From Flavobacterium sp. ENC (GTDB taxonomy: Bacteria; Bacteroidota; Bacteroidia; Flavobacteriales; Flavobacteriaceae): DNA of 64,000 nt. This document shows, piece by piece, positions 53,800 to 63,149 of the stretch. The DNA is taken from assembly GCF_020991415.1 (NCBI RefSeq), contig NZ_JAJMOY010000011.1, positions 1-64,000 on the forward strand. Reading direction: 5' to 3'. A model generated the notes under the pieces. The model ran no database searches. It saw nothing but the letters and a program-made list of their open reading frames with translations, and was not told the origin of the DNA. The position numbers and the translations under genes were made by a program. The number at the start of each line of letters is the position of its first letter. The stretch's first letter is position 1.

Positions 53800-53833
53800 G
53801 TTTTAAAGTACCAATTTGAATGCTGCCCAATCC

Positions 53834-55189
53834 ATGAAAAAATATCAATTTCTTTTTAAAGGTCTTCTTTTGATTCTTTTTTCCCTGGCGGTTTCCTGCC
53901 AAAGTGAAGACGAGCCTGTTATTTACCAGGAGGGCAGTACCGAATATGTAAACAGCTGGATGTACGAACAGATGAAAAAGTATTACCTGTGGAGTGAAAA
54001 CATGCCGGATCGCACCAGTTTGTCTTTGGATTCAAAAGAATATTTTAAAAAATTATTGCAGGCAGACGATCGGTTTTCTTATGCTACCCATGTTTCGTCA
54101 CCGGATACATTTCCTAAAAGTATCCGAAGCAGCTACGGATTTGACATGGCTGTTATAGAACATGAGGGGCAAGTTTACGGAATGGTTTTATTCGTACTCT
54201 CAGATTCCCCTGCTGAACGAAACGGAATGAAAAGAGGCCAACTTATAAAGTCCGTTAACGGAACGGTATTCAACAGGCAGAATTTTGAGCGCCTTTATCT
54301 TGATTTAGGCCATTCAGATCAGGCAAAATTAGTGGTAGCGGAATATTCTTCATCATCCGGTTTTTCGGCAGCGAAGGAAATAGAAATAATACGCGGTTTT
54401 ACCTTTTCCCAACCGATGCTGCACAAGGTTATTCTAAACAATACAGAAAAAACCGGATACCTCTCAATTCCTCATTTTGATATTGGACTGGCATCACCCT
54501 TATTGCAGGTTTTTCAGGATTTTAAAAATCAGGCTGTTACTAAAATCATTGTTGATTTGCGATATAACGGAGGCGGAGATGTTTCTTCTGCTGCGGCATT
54601 AAGCATCATTTTGGCGCCTGATATTAAACCGGATAATTTGTTTATAAAGTTTAAAGGAAATAAAAACGGAGGTCTCGTAAACAAATCGTTTAAGGAAGCT
54701 CTGGAAATGAATGAACCTTCTGTCAGTTATGACGCATTGCGCGCCGCACATCCAGCCATTCAGGAAGTGTATGTTTTATGTGGAAGCCATACCGCTTCGG
54801 CTTCTGAAATTATCATAAACAATTTGAAACCTTTTATGAAGGTCATTACCATAGGCGAAAAAACGGTCGGAAAAGATGTGGCCGGTTTTGCAATAGAAGA
54901 CAACAGGATTTCCGGTCAGCAGGGATGGGTTTTATATCCGGTTATTTATAAACTGTTTAATGCTGCCGATGAAGGCAATTACAACATGGGTATAACACCT
55001 TCCGTAATTCTAAATGAGATTCAGGACCTCGAAATATTTCCTCTTGGAGATACCAGGGAAATTTTAATTCATCAGGCTTTAAATGGCGCTCCAGCTGCAA
55101 AAAAGAGTGCTAATTCTTCTGTACACCTCATTCCCGTCAAAGCAAACTATAATGATGCAGACTCTCTTCTTCAGGTTAATTTTAATTAG
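53834..55189 (+). CDS. S41-family peptidase, lipoprotein
   Basis: 451 residues from ATG 53834; a TTG six codons upstream is less likely because the lipoprotein signal begins at this ATG (LAVSC, lipid Cys22). A PDZ-like region (about 100-185) precedes the C-terminal processing-peptidase core: VDLRYNGGGDVSSA (240-253), catalytic Ser322 in GSHTASASEI and Lys347 in GEKTVGKDVAG, 25 residues apart as in Prc. It cuts proteins in the periplasm or at the surface. It ends the third receptor set and its stop codon touches a heptamer repeat array. Confidence 0.9.
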   Translation: MKKYQFLFKGLLLILFSLAVSCQSEDEPVIYQEGSTEYVNSWMYEQMKKYYLWSENMPDRTSLSLDSKEYFKKLLQADDRFSYATHVSSPDTFPKSIRSSYGFDMAVIEHEGQVYGMVLFVLSDSPAERNGMKRGQLIKSVNGTVFNRQNFERLYLDLGHSDQAKLVVAEYSSSSGFSAAKEIEIIRGFTFSQPMLHKVILNNTEKTGYLSIPHFDIGLASPLLQVFQDFKNQAVTKIIVDLRYNGGGDVSSAAALSIILAPDIKPDNLFIKFKGNKNGGLVNKSFKEALEMNEPSVSYDALRAAHPAIQEVYVLCGSHTASASEIIINNLKPFMKVITIGEKTVGKDVAGFAIEDNRISGQQGWVLYPVIYKLFNAADEGNYNMGITPSVILNEIQDLEIFPLGDTREILIHQALNGAPAAKKSANSSVHLIPVKANYNDADSLLQVNFN

Positions 55190-55230
55190 TTATGGGTTAG
55201 GAGTTATGGGTTATGGGTTATGAGTTGAGA
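55189..55230. repeat. Heptamer tandem array 1 (GTTATGG-type, six units)
   Basis: Six consecutive 7-base units: GTTATGG, GTTAGGA, GTTATGG, GTTATGG, GTTATGA, GTTGAGA. The first unit overlaps the stop codon of the S41 peptidase gene. Confidence 0.75.
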
Positions 55231-55288
55231 ATAAAGAATAAAGATGGAGGACTAAAATCTATATTCTACGATCTATTTTCTATATTCT

Positions 55289-55330
55289 AAAATCCAAAAT
55301 CCAAAATCTAAAATCTAAAATCCAAAACCC
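55289..55330. repeat. Heptamer tandem array 2 (AAAATCY, six units)
   Basis: Six consecutive units: AAAATCC, AAAATCC, AAAATCT, AAAATCT, AAAATCC, AAAACCC, ending exactly at the stop codon of the minus-strand response regulator. The 58 bases between the two arrays include TCTATATTCTA, also part of the inverted repeat near 61160. Confidence 0.75.
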
Positions 55331-55999
55331 CTACAATAACCCTAATTTTTTAGCTTTCTCTATCAAATCCTTATCACTTCCTTTTCCTTGTAAAAGCTGA
55401 TCTTTGATGCTCGCTTTTCTTTTTTCGATGGCACTCATGGATAGCGGAATATAATCTGGAAGATTCACTGTCTTAACTCCCTCGGAGATTAGAATTAAAA
55501 TATGATTGTCGTGGTTGTCCCAGTTTATATTCTTCTTAAACAATTCCCTTTGTGATTCTATAATCGTCTGACTCCGGAATATTTCTCCATCCATGATTTT
55601 TTTGCAGATTACAGGAAATAATTCAAAATTGATATCACTTTTTGCTATAAATCCTTCGGGTTTCAGGCTTTTAATGATCTTATCTACTGTCAAAGGTTCA
55701 CTGTGCATCGTCAGAAGTACTATTTTACAATTTGGAAATCTTTGCCGCAGTAATAAAGCCAGATCCGTACCATTATTGATATTGGCCTTTTTGTAGGAAG
55801 GCAGGTTAATATCAAGTAAAGCAAAATCGATAGTTTCGTTTTGTTTCAGGTAAAAATTTATTTTATTGTAGGCATCTTCACAATTGTAGCTCTTTATAAA
55901 ATCTGGAGTTTTATTTTGATAATTTGTTTCAGTTAGTAGGTTAATATAACTGTCAACTGTCATGGGGTGATCGTCGACTATCAAAATGTTAAAAATCAT
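55331..55999 (-). CDS. Response regulator with receiver domain and C-terminal HTH-like region
   Basis: 222 residues. Receiver domain at 1-130: VDD (8-10), phospho-acceptor Asp63 in FALLDINLPS, TMHS (about 98-101) and AKSD (about 119-122). The C-terminal 85 residues (INWDNHDNHILILISEGVKTVNLPDYIPLSMSAIEKRKASIKDQL in parts) resemble a diverged LuxR-type HTH. No histidine kinase is adjacent, so its partner is unknown. The gene opposes the S41 peptidase gene across two heptamer arrays. Confidence 0.88.
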   Translation of the reverse strand: MIFNILIVDDHPMTVDSYINLLTETNYQNKTPDFIKSYNCEDAYNKINFYLKQNETIDFALLDINLPSYKKANINNGTDLALLLRQRFPNCKIVLLTMHSEPLTVDKIIKSLKPEGFIAKSDINFELFPVICKKIMDGEIFRSQTIIESQRELFKKNINWDNHDNHILILISEGVKTVNLPDYIPLSMSAIEKRKASIKDQLLQGKGSDKDLIEKAKKLGLL

Positions 56000-57024
56000 A
56001 TTTATTTAATTATTTGTAGCAAATCTAACTAAATATTACGGATAATCCGTACAATTAAAATAAATCTTCTTTATTTTTTTTCCGTAAATAATTATGAATT
56101 TAAAGTGATAATTGGAAATATAAATGATAAAATAGATTATTATATGTTATAATTTTTAAAATATGACCTGCAATTTTAAATTTATTAGTTCATACCATAT
56201 CCTTAAGATGCCTAGATGCTTGCCGTTTTTATAATTTCGCAAACAAGTAGAATTCAAATAAATTTCTATAACTCATTTTGCAGATAGCGCTCTGATTTTT
56301 CGATCATCGATAAGATACACTTTAATGGGATTCCCTGCCAATTTCAATAATTTTAAATGACACAAAATAATTTTACTAAAATTTTAAATTTTTGTAGTCT
56401 TAAATTAAAAGGTAAAACAGTTTTTCGGTTTGAAAAAATGCTTTTCCTATTAGTGCACATTTCGTCAATGTAGCACCCGTATCTCAAAAAAATCTCATTT
56501 ATGTTTTGATCAAAACCTGAGATTTTAAGTAATTTTTTTAATACAATCTGAAATCAATTGCGCTGTCAATTTCACAGATATCCTTCGGTAAGATAATCTG
56601 CACAGCATTTTGATTTTTAGACCGGCTTCAGAAATCAATTAATTATCTGAATTTACTGTCAATTTTGTTCATTTTTTTAATAATTATCAAGCGATTTTGT
56701 TAAAATTAAGAATTTTCCTCTAAAATACATAATGTGTTTTAAATCAGGTATTTATACGCTATTTCAACATCACTTCTTTTACGAATTTTAGCATAACTAA
56801 AATTAATCTTACAATTAAAAACACTTTTTGTAAATAAAGTTCAGCAAACCTGATTTTATAAAACGACAGTTTTTACCATAATTTTTATTAACCCTTAAAA
56901 CCACAATTATGAAAATGCAAAAAAATGTAATCATTCCGTTTTTTGGAATGTTTACGACCAGAAGCCCTCCTTATTTTTTATGAGATTTTAAAATTTTAAA
57001 ATACAAACCATTAAATCTAATCAC
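56000..57024. other. Gap of 1025 bases with one short leader ORF
   Basis: AT-rich and without a long ORF. The only structure of note is the 24-codon ORF at 56909-56983. The rest may include promoters for the divergent response regulator and the subtilase, but no consensus is obvious. Confidence 0.6.
56909..56983 (+). CDS. 24-residue leader peptide ORF ending in RSPP
   Basis: ATG 56909 to TGA 56983, encoding 24 residues with two hydrophobic stretches and the end TTRSPPYFL. It lies 41 bases before the subtilase ATG. Arg-X-Pro-Pro motifs are known to stall ribosomes in some arrest peptides, so this could be a regulatory leader. Known: such leaders act by stalling. Seen: the ORF and motif. Inferred: the function. 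Confidence 0.5.
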   Translation: MKMQKNVIIPFFGMFTTRSPPYFL

Positions 57025-59943
57025 ATGAAAAAATTATACAAAATTATTTTCCTTTGTGTATGTGGAATAACCTATTCACAGACTCAAAATGATATTGAAA
57101 CAATCAGGTCTAACAGTAATGTACCGGAACTGGAAACGCTGAGCGAACAATACAAATCTGAAGCAGCCGCGAAAAAAGAAAGAGCCTTCGCTTTAGCTAA
57201 AACAAACGGTTGGAGCATTACATTCACTAATAAAGACGGGACAGTAAGCGAACTGATGGATGTAACGCCAGACGGAAAAAAACCAGTTTATTTTACCCCT
57301 GATAATGTAAATGCCGCCAAATCTACCAGAGCAAATTTTTTGAATTCAGGCGGTGGATTAGGTCTGAACCTTAACGGGCAATCGATGACTGCTTATGTCT
57401 GGGATGGAGGAGCTACACTGCCGACGCATAATGAATTTGGCGGAAGAGTTTCCATTCTTGATGGTGTAACTCTCCTGACAACCAATAATAACAGCCAGCA
57501 TGCGAATCACGTTACCGGAACTATTGTTGCAGCAGGTGCTGTAGCAGCAGCAAAAGGAATGGCCACTCAGGCAAATGCAAGAACCAATGAATGGAATAGC
57601 GATTTAGGTGAAGCTACTGCAGCCGCTAATACTGGCGGAATGCTATTGTCCAATCATTCTTATGGATGGCTAACCGTAGATGGATTGGGCAATGTTCTGA
57701 TTGATCCCTGGCAGTTTGGTGCTTACCAGACCATTGCAAGGCAGTGGGACAACGTTATGTTTAATGCCCCTTATTACCTAATGGTGAAAGCCGCAGGAAA
57801 TGACGGGCTGGATAATAGCTCCAATCCAAGTCCGTTGGGAGGCAACGTAGGTTATGACAAACTTACCGGAGCGGCTACCAGCAAAAACAATCTGGTTATT
57901 GCCAATGCCAACGATGCGGTCATTAATGCTACTACAGGAGCTTTAACAAGTGTAACAATCAACACGTCAAGCAGTCAGGGACCTACAGATGATTTAAGGA
58001 TAAAACCGGATCTTGCAGGTAACGGAACCTCAGTATATTCAACAGCTACCCTTACATCAACACCGACACCTTTGACAAACAGCAGTTATGGTAATGCAAC
58101 AGGAACTTCCATGGCGTCTCCAAATGTTACCGGAACTTTACTTTTATTACAGCAGCATTATAAAAATTTAAAAGGTAATTTCATGCGTGCCGCAACATTG
58201 AAAGGATTAGCATTGCATACTGCAGATGATGCCGGAGTTACAGGTCCTGATGCTAAATTTGGCTGGGGGTTACTAAATGCCAAATTTGCAGCGGAAACCA
58301 TTACCAAAAACGGAACATTTGCTATTATTCAGGAACATACCTTGCCAAACGGAAGTACCTACAGTTTTCCTGTAACCTCAGATGGTGTAAATCCGTTAAT
58401 TGCTTCTATATCGTGGACTGATCCTGCCGGAACAGCCAATTTGGGAAGTATTGTAAATGTAAATACCGCCAGACTTGTAAATGACCTTGATATCAGGGTA
58501 ACCAATTCAGCAGGTACAGTTCTTCCGTACAGACTGCTCTCGGCTACAGTAAACGGACTGGGCGATAATACCAGAGATCCCTTCGAACGCATTGCGATTA
58601 CAGGAGCAGCAGGCAATTATACCGTAACGATTAGCCATAAAGGCACTTTGGTAAACGGCAGTCAGAAATATTCTGTAATCGTGACCGGTATCACAGTTCC
58701 TATTGCTGATTTATACATAAAAGACAGACCATTTGATACCGGTATAGAACCGAACCCGGATTCAGGTCCGATGTGGATCAGTGATGACATTTGGGTAAGA
58801 CAAAATACAGACGCCGGACTAACACATGAAAATCCGGAATATAAAACAAGTTCACCTAATGCAGTATACATAAGAGTGTACAATAAAGGAACAAATCCGA
58901 GTTCATCAGCAAAAGTAAAACTCTACTTTGCAAAAGCGTCCTCGGGATTAACCTGGCCGACTAATTTTGTAAATTTCAGTATAGGAACTGTTAAACATGG
59001 TGACGAAATCGGAGAAGTGAGTATCCCGTCTATAGTGCCGGGCGGCAGTACAATTGTGATGGTACCGTGGTATCCGCCAAATCCGGCCGATTTTACAAAT
59101 GATATACATCATTTTTGTTTGACAGCCAGAATTGAATCACCAAGGGATCCAATGCCAAATGAAGTAAATAACATCTCCATTGGTGCCAATGTCAAAAACA
59201 ACAACAACATCGCATGGAAAAACCTGAGTGTGTATAATTTAAATACAACAGATTTTGTGGCGCCTACAGCAGTATTTATAAGAGGAATTAAATCGAAATT
59301 AATCAATATAAAATTCGTTGATAAAGGATTTAATGAAGAACTTAAAAATAATTTCTTTGAATTGGGAGGTACAATTGAAGCGACGCTGGACGAACGCTTA
59401 TTCGAAAGAGCACAATCCAACGGAAGCCTGAAAGGAGTGAAAATTTTGGATAAAAATAAAATCCTGATCAGCTCCAGAGATGCATCGATTGCTAATTTAC
59501 CAATCGGTATCGGAGAAACTTTCAGCATAAAATTCGATTTCAGAGTAGCCAAGGATTTTCCGGACGATCAGCAGATCACCTTAGACCTTGTTCAGGAAGA
59601 TGCTCAGAAAGGAGAGCTTGAAGGAGGAGAACGTTTTGCCCTGGTAAAAGCAGAGAAGCCTAAAAAAGAGTCCAGTGAAATAATGCTTAAAGAGGCAGCA
59701 GAATCGGGAGTAATTACCATTTATCCGAATCCTACTGATGGTATCTTTACCATAAATGTAAACAATGACCAAAAGGGAACTTTAAAAATAATCAATATGT
59801 ACAACGGAGTTGTTTTTGAAGAAAAAAACAGCAAACAACCGGAATTTCATGTCAATATTGCCAAACAGATCCCTGGAATTTACATTGTCCAGTTTACCTC
59901 TGAAAGCGGAGTTGTAACGACCAGAAAAATCATTAAAAAATAA
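57025..59943 (+). CDS. Subtilisin-like serine protease with T9SS sorting domain
   Basis: 972 residues. Signal peptide (1-19, ending YSQ), then a short propeptide-like part, the S8 catalytic domain (about 115-410) with Asp127 (YVWDGG), His159 (SQHANHVTG), oxyanion Asn259 (AAGND) and Ser362 (GTSMASP), beta-sandwich modules (about 430-560 P-domain-like, 565-870) and a type A T9SS sorting domain (about 895-972, YPNPTDGIF). It should be exported and attached to or released from the surface to digest proteins. A UUCG-loop terminator follows. Confidence 0.94.
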   Translation: MKKLYKIIFLCVCGITYSQTQNDIETIRSNSNVPELETLSEQYKSEAAAKKERAFALAKTNGWSITFTNKDGTVSELMDVTPDGKKPVYFTPDNVNAAKSTRANFLNSGGGLGLNLNGQSMTAYVWDGGATLPTHNEFGGRVSILDGVTLLTTNNNSQHANHVTGTIVAAGAVAAAKGMATQANARTNEWNSDLGEATAAANTGGMLLSNHSYGWLTVDGLGNVLIDPWQFGAYQTIARQWDNVMFNAPYYLMVKAAGNDGLDNSSNPSPLGGNVGYDKLTGAATSKNNLVIANANDAVINATTGALTSVTINTSSSQGPTDDLRIKPDLAGNGTSVYSTATLTSTPTPLTNSSYGNATGTSMASPNVTGTLLLLQQHYKNLKGNFMRAATLKGLALHTADDAGVTGPDAKFGWGLLNAKFAAETITKNGTFAIIQEHTLPNGSTYSFPVTSDGVNPLIASISWTDPAGTANLGSIVNVNTARLVNDLDIRVTNSAGTVLPYRLLSATVNGLGDNTRDPFERIAITGAAGNYTVTISHKGTLVNGSQKYSVIVTGITVPIADLYIKDRPFDTGIEPNPDSGPMWISDDIWVRQNTDAGLTHENPEYKTSSPNAVYIRVYNKGTNPSSSAKVKLYFAKASSGLTWPTNFVNFSIGTVKHGDEIGEVSIPSIVPGGSTIVMVPWYPPNPADFTNDIHHFCLTARIESPRDPMPNEVNNISIGANVKNNNNIAWKNLSVYNLNTTDFVAPTAVFIRGIKSKLINIKFVDKGFNEELKNNFFELGGTIEATLDERLFERAQSNGSLKGVKILDKNKILISSRDASIANLPIGIGETFSIKFDFRVAKDFPDDQQITLDLVQEDAQKGELEGGERFALVKAEKPKKESSEIMLKEAAESGVITIYPNPTDGIFTINVNNDQKGTLKIINMYNGVVFEEKNSKQPEFHVNIAKQIPGIYIVQFTSESGVVTTRKIIKK

Positions 59944-59968
59944 TTTACTATTCTTTTGACCTACGTGG

Positions 59969-59996
59969 AAAAGCAGCCTTCGGGCTGCTTTTTTAG
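59969..59996 (+). terminator. Terminator of the subtilase gene
   Basis: Perfect 10-base inverted repeat AAAAGCAGCC / GGCTGCTTTT closed by a TTCG tetraloop, followed by further T. Confidence 0.9.
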
Positions 59997-60113
59997 TTTC
60001 TCAAATAGTGCTGAATACACAGTATTTATTGAAGTTTTGTAATAAAGAATACTAAATCCTGTAAAATTTTATAAGCAGATATTTGCTAATTTTAGGAATC
60101 TGAAAATTACAAA

Positions 60114-61154
60114 ATGAATCCTCCACTACTAGCTTTTAACGATAAAGGAATCTACTGCCAGCAGGCCGATGTCTATCTTGATCCGTGGCGTCCGGTAACC
60201 AACGCCATTATTACCCACGGTCATGCTGATCATTCGCGCTGGGGGCATAAAAATTATATCACGCATCATACCAATGTACCCATCATAAGACACCGCCTGG
60301 GAGAGATCAATGTGACAGGAAAAGACTGGAACGAAACATTTACCATAAACGGCGTTACATTCTCACTGCATCCCGCAGGACATATCATCGGATCGGCTCA
60401 GATTCGCGTAGAATATAAAGGCGAAATCTGGGTTTTTACGGGGGATTATAAAACTGAAGATGACGGAATCTCTGTTCCTTACGAAGTGGTAAAATGCCAC
60501 TCTTTCATAACCGAATGTACTTTCGGACTGCCTGCTTTCAAATGGACGCCGCAGGCCGAAGTCATGACAGACATCAACAATTGGTGGGCAGAAAACCGGG
60601 CGGAGGGAAAAACCTCTGTTCTTTTTGGATATTCGCTGGGAAAAGCACAGCGATTGCTAAAATACTTAGATACCGATATCGGTAAAATATATACGCATGG
60701 CGCAATAGAAAATATGACCAATGTCTTAAGACCGCTGGTCGATTTCCCGCCAACCACCCGAATAACTTCAGAAGTAAAAAAAGAAGATCTGTTAGGCAGC
60801 ATTGTACTGGCTCCGCCAAGTGCCCACGGAAGTACCTGGATCAGGAAAATGACGCCTTTCGTTACCGGATCTGCCAGTGGATGGATGGCTTTTCGCGGGG
60901 CAAGACGCCGACGTGCAGTAGATCGCGGATTTGTACTGAGCGATCACTGCGACTGGACTGGATTACTTGAAAGTATAAAAGCAACCGGTGCCGAAAAGGT
61001 AATTTCAACCCATGGCTATTCGGATATTTTCTCGAAATACCTTCAGGAGTTAGGCTATGACGCCCGTACAGCCCACACACAATACGAAGGAGAAGCGGGG
61101 GAAATGGAGGTTAAGAAAGAAGATGAGGAAGAGAATATCGGGAAAAGAGTATAG
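60114..61154 (+). CDS. Ligase-associated MBL-fold DNA exonuclease
   Basis: 346 residues of the metallo-beta-lactamase/beta-CASP type. The metal motif HGHADH is at 35-40, HPAGHIIGSAQI follows at about 83-94, GDYKTEDD at about 109-116 and the beta-CASP part FITECTFGLP, GYSLGKAQRLL and LSDHCDW later. Members occur with an ATP-dependent ligase and an Lhr-like helicase in a DNA-repair set; the ligase gene lies 184 bases downstream. Confidence 0.93.
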   Translation: MNPPLLAFNDKGIYCQQADVYLDPWRPVTNAIITHGHADHSRWGHKNYITHHTNVPIIRHRLGEINVTGKDWNETFTINGVTFSLHPAGHIIGSAQIRVEYKGEIWVFTGDYKTEDDGISVPYEVVKCHSFITECTFGLPAFKWTPQAEVMTDINNWWAENRAEGKTSVLFGYSLGKAQRLLKYLDTDIGKIYTHGAIENMTNVLRPLVDFPPTTRITSEVKKEDLLGSIVLAPPSAHGSTWIRKMTPFVTGSASGWMAFRGARRRRAVDRGFVLSDHCDWTGLLESIKATGAEKVISTHGYSDIFSKYLQELGYDARTAHTQYEGEAGEMEVKKEDEEENIGKRV

Positions 61155-61159
61155 AACAT

Positions 61160-61305
61160 AGAATATAGAATATAGAGTATAGAATATAGAATAGGAAAGA
61201 AAAGAGCAAAGAATAAAAAGTAGACAAAATAATATAGAGTAAGGTAAGATTATAAATTATCCAGCAATCTTGTTTCTGCTGTCTATACTCTATATTCTAT
61301 ATTCT
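61160..61305. repeat. Perfect 24-base inverted repeat around 98 bases
   Basis: Left arm 61160-61183 and right arm 61282-61305 are exact reverse complements, built from AGAATATAG and AGAGTATAG units. It lies between exonuclease and ligase genes. It could be a hairpin, a regulatory site or the ends of a small mobile element. Confidence 0.75.
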
Positions 61306-61338
61306 TTCATCTCCAACAAATAACTTAACGTTACGAAA

Positions 61339-62940
61339 ATGAAAAACTTTGCCGAACTTATAAAAACACTGGACAGTTCTAATAAAACTTCGGTAAAAGT
61401 GGATGCTTTAACGAATTACTTCCGCAATGCCAGTGATGAAGATAAAGTCTGGACCATTGCGATTCTTTCGCACCGTCGTCCGCCAAGGCCTGTCAATACT
61501 ACTTTATTGCGATTATGGGCCAATGAACTTGCCGGTATTCCGCTTTGGCTTTTTGAGGAAAGTTATCATATCGTAGGCGATCTTGCCGAAACCATTGCAC
61601 TGGTAATTCCGACTACAAAAGAACATTCCGACAGAAGCCTGACCGAATTTTTACAGGAAATCATAGCCTTAAAAAAGAAAACAGACATAGAGAAAAAAGA
61701 GTATCTCCAAACCAACTGGCTGGCTTTAAATTATTATGAACGCTTTGTTTTTACAAAACTAATCACAGGAAGTTTCAGGATTGGAGTAAGTCAGAAGTTA
61801 ATGACGAGGGCACTTTCAAAAGCCGAAAATATTGATGAAGATGCTTTGGCTTATAAATTAATGGGCGACTGGAATCCCAATAAAATCTCATTTCAGGAAT
61901 TGATTCTGGACGAAAAAAACAGCGACTATTTATCGAAACCCTATCCGTTTTATCTGGCGTATCCAGTGGAAGGAGAACCTTCTAATCTCGGAAATGCGGA
62001 AGACTGGAGTGCCGAACATAAATGGGATGGTATTCGTTCCCAGACCATTATCCGTGAAAACGAAATGTATGTCTGGAGTCGCGGCGAGGAATTGGTTACG
62101 GACAAATATCCTGAATTTGCCGCTTTCATAGGAGTGATTCCGGATGGGACAGTTATCGACGGTGAAATTCTTCCCTTTATAGATAATGAGATAGGAACTT
62201 TCAATGATCTTCAGACCAGAATCGGACGAAAAACGGTTTCTGCGGCCATCCTGAAAAAAGCACCGGTTATTATAAAAGCGTACGATTTATTAGAATGGAA
62301 AGGAGAAGACATCAGAAATCTTCCTTTTGAAGAACGGCGTGTCCTGTTAGAACAATTATATGAAGATATCAAACACCATGAAATTCCGCTGCAGCTTTCC
62401 GAAAGGGTAAAATTTTCAGACTGGGAAGAATTAACAGCAGAAAGACTCCGTTCCCGCGAAATGAAAAGCGAAGGACTGATGTTGAAACGAAAGGATTCAC
62501 CGTATTCGGTAGGACGAAAAAAAGGAGACTGGTGGAAATGGAAAATAGAACCTTTAGTTATCGATGCCGTTTTGACCTACGCCATGCGCGGACATGGACG
62601 GCGCTCGAACTTGTTTACCGATTATACTTTTGCCCTGTGGCAGCAAAATGAAAATAACGAACGCGAATTAGTCACGTTCGCCAAAGCTTATTCCGGCTTA
62701 ACGGATGCCGAATTCAGAATGGTCGATGACTGGATCAAGAAAAACACACTGGAACGATTCGGACCTGTGCGAAGCGTAACACCGCAATTGGTTTTCGAAA
62801 TTGGCTTTGAAGGAATCGCGCTTTCAAAAAGACATAAAAGTGGCATCGCAACGCGGTTTCCAAGGATTCTGAGATGGCGTCATGATAAAAAAATGGAAGA
62901 GGCCAATTCGATTGAAGATTTAAAAAGTATGATTGTATAG
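61339..62940 (+). CDS. ATP-dependent DNA ligase
   Basis: 533 residues. An N-terminal helical DNA-binding domain (about 1-200) precedes the nucleotidyltransferase core with the catalytic KWDG motif (Lys228), SRGEELV (motif III region), DGTVIDGEIL and later EGLMLKRKDSPYSVGRKKGDWWKWK, and the OB fold to the C-terminus. It seals DNA nicks using ATP. Bacterial cells also have the NAD-dependent enzyme, so this is a repair ligase, used with the neighbouring exonuclease and helicase. Confidence 0.95.
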   Translation: MKNFAELIKTLDSSNKTSVKVDALTNYFRNASDEDKVWTIAILSHRRPPRPVNTTLLRLWANELAGIPLWLFEESYHIVGDLAETIALVIPTTKEHSDRSLTEFLQEIIALKKKTDIEKKEYLQTNWLALNYYERFVFTKLITGSFRIGVSQKLMTRALSKAENIDEDALAYKLMGDWNPNKISFQELILDEKNSDYLSKPYPFYLAYPVEGEPSNLGNAEDWSAEHKWDGIRSQTIIRENEMYVWSRGEELVTDKYPEFAAFIGVIPDGTVIDGEILPFIDNEIGTFNDLQTRIGRKTVSAAILKKAPVIIKAYDLLEWKGEDIRNLPFEERRVLLEQLYEDIKHHEIPLQLSERVKFSDWEELTAERLRSREMKSEGLMLKRKDSPYSVGRKKGDWWKWKIEPLVIDAVLTYAMRGHGRRSNLFTDYTFALWQQNENNERELVTFAKAYSGLTDAEFRMVDDWIKKNTLERFGPVRSVTPQLVFEIGFEGIALSKRHKSGIATRFPRILRWRHDKKMEEANSIEDLKSMIV

Positions 62941-62982
62941 CTGTAAAATAGCACGCGGATAGAACGGATTTTTTGCATTTTT

Positions 62983-63108
62983 TGTCATTTCGACGAAGGA
63001 GAAATCACACGAGAAACTCCGCAACTAAAGTCGCTAATCTTTGTTGAATTTCGAATGCGATTTACTTGTCTGTTCGCTATCGTTCTGATTTCCTGCGACG
63101 AAAGGACA
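62983..63108. repeat. Degenerate inverted-repeat element of about 126 bases
   Basis: Left arm 62983-63006 and right arm 63087-63108 match with a few mismatches and one gap (left begins TGTCATTTCGACGAAGGAG; right ends GACGAAAGGACA). This type of intergenic repeat is common in Flavobacteria. It separates the ligase gene from the helicase gene. Confidence 0.65.
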
Positions 63109-63149
63109 GGATTATGGCTATAAAAAATAATTTAAAGGATTAAAATAAA

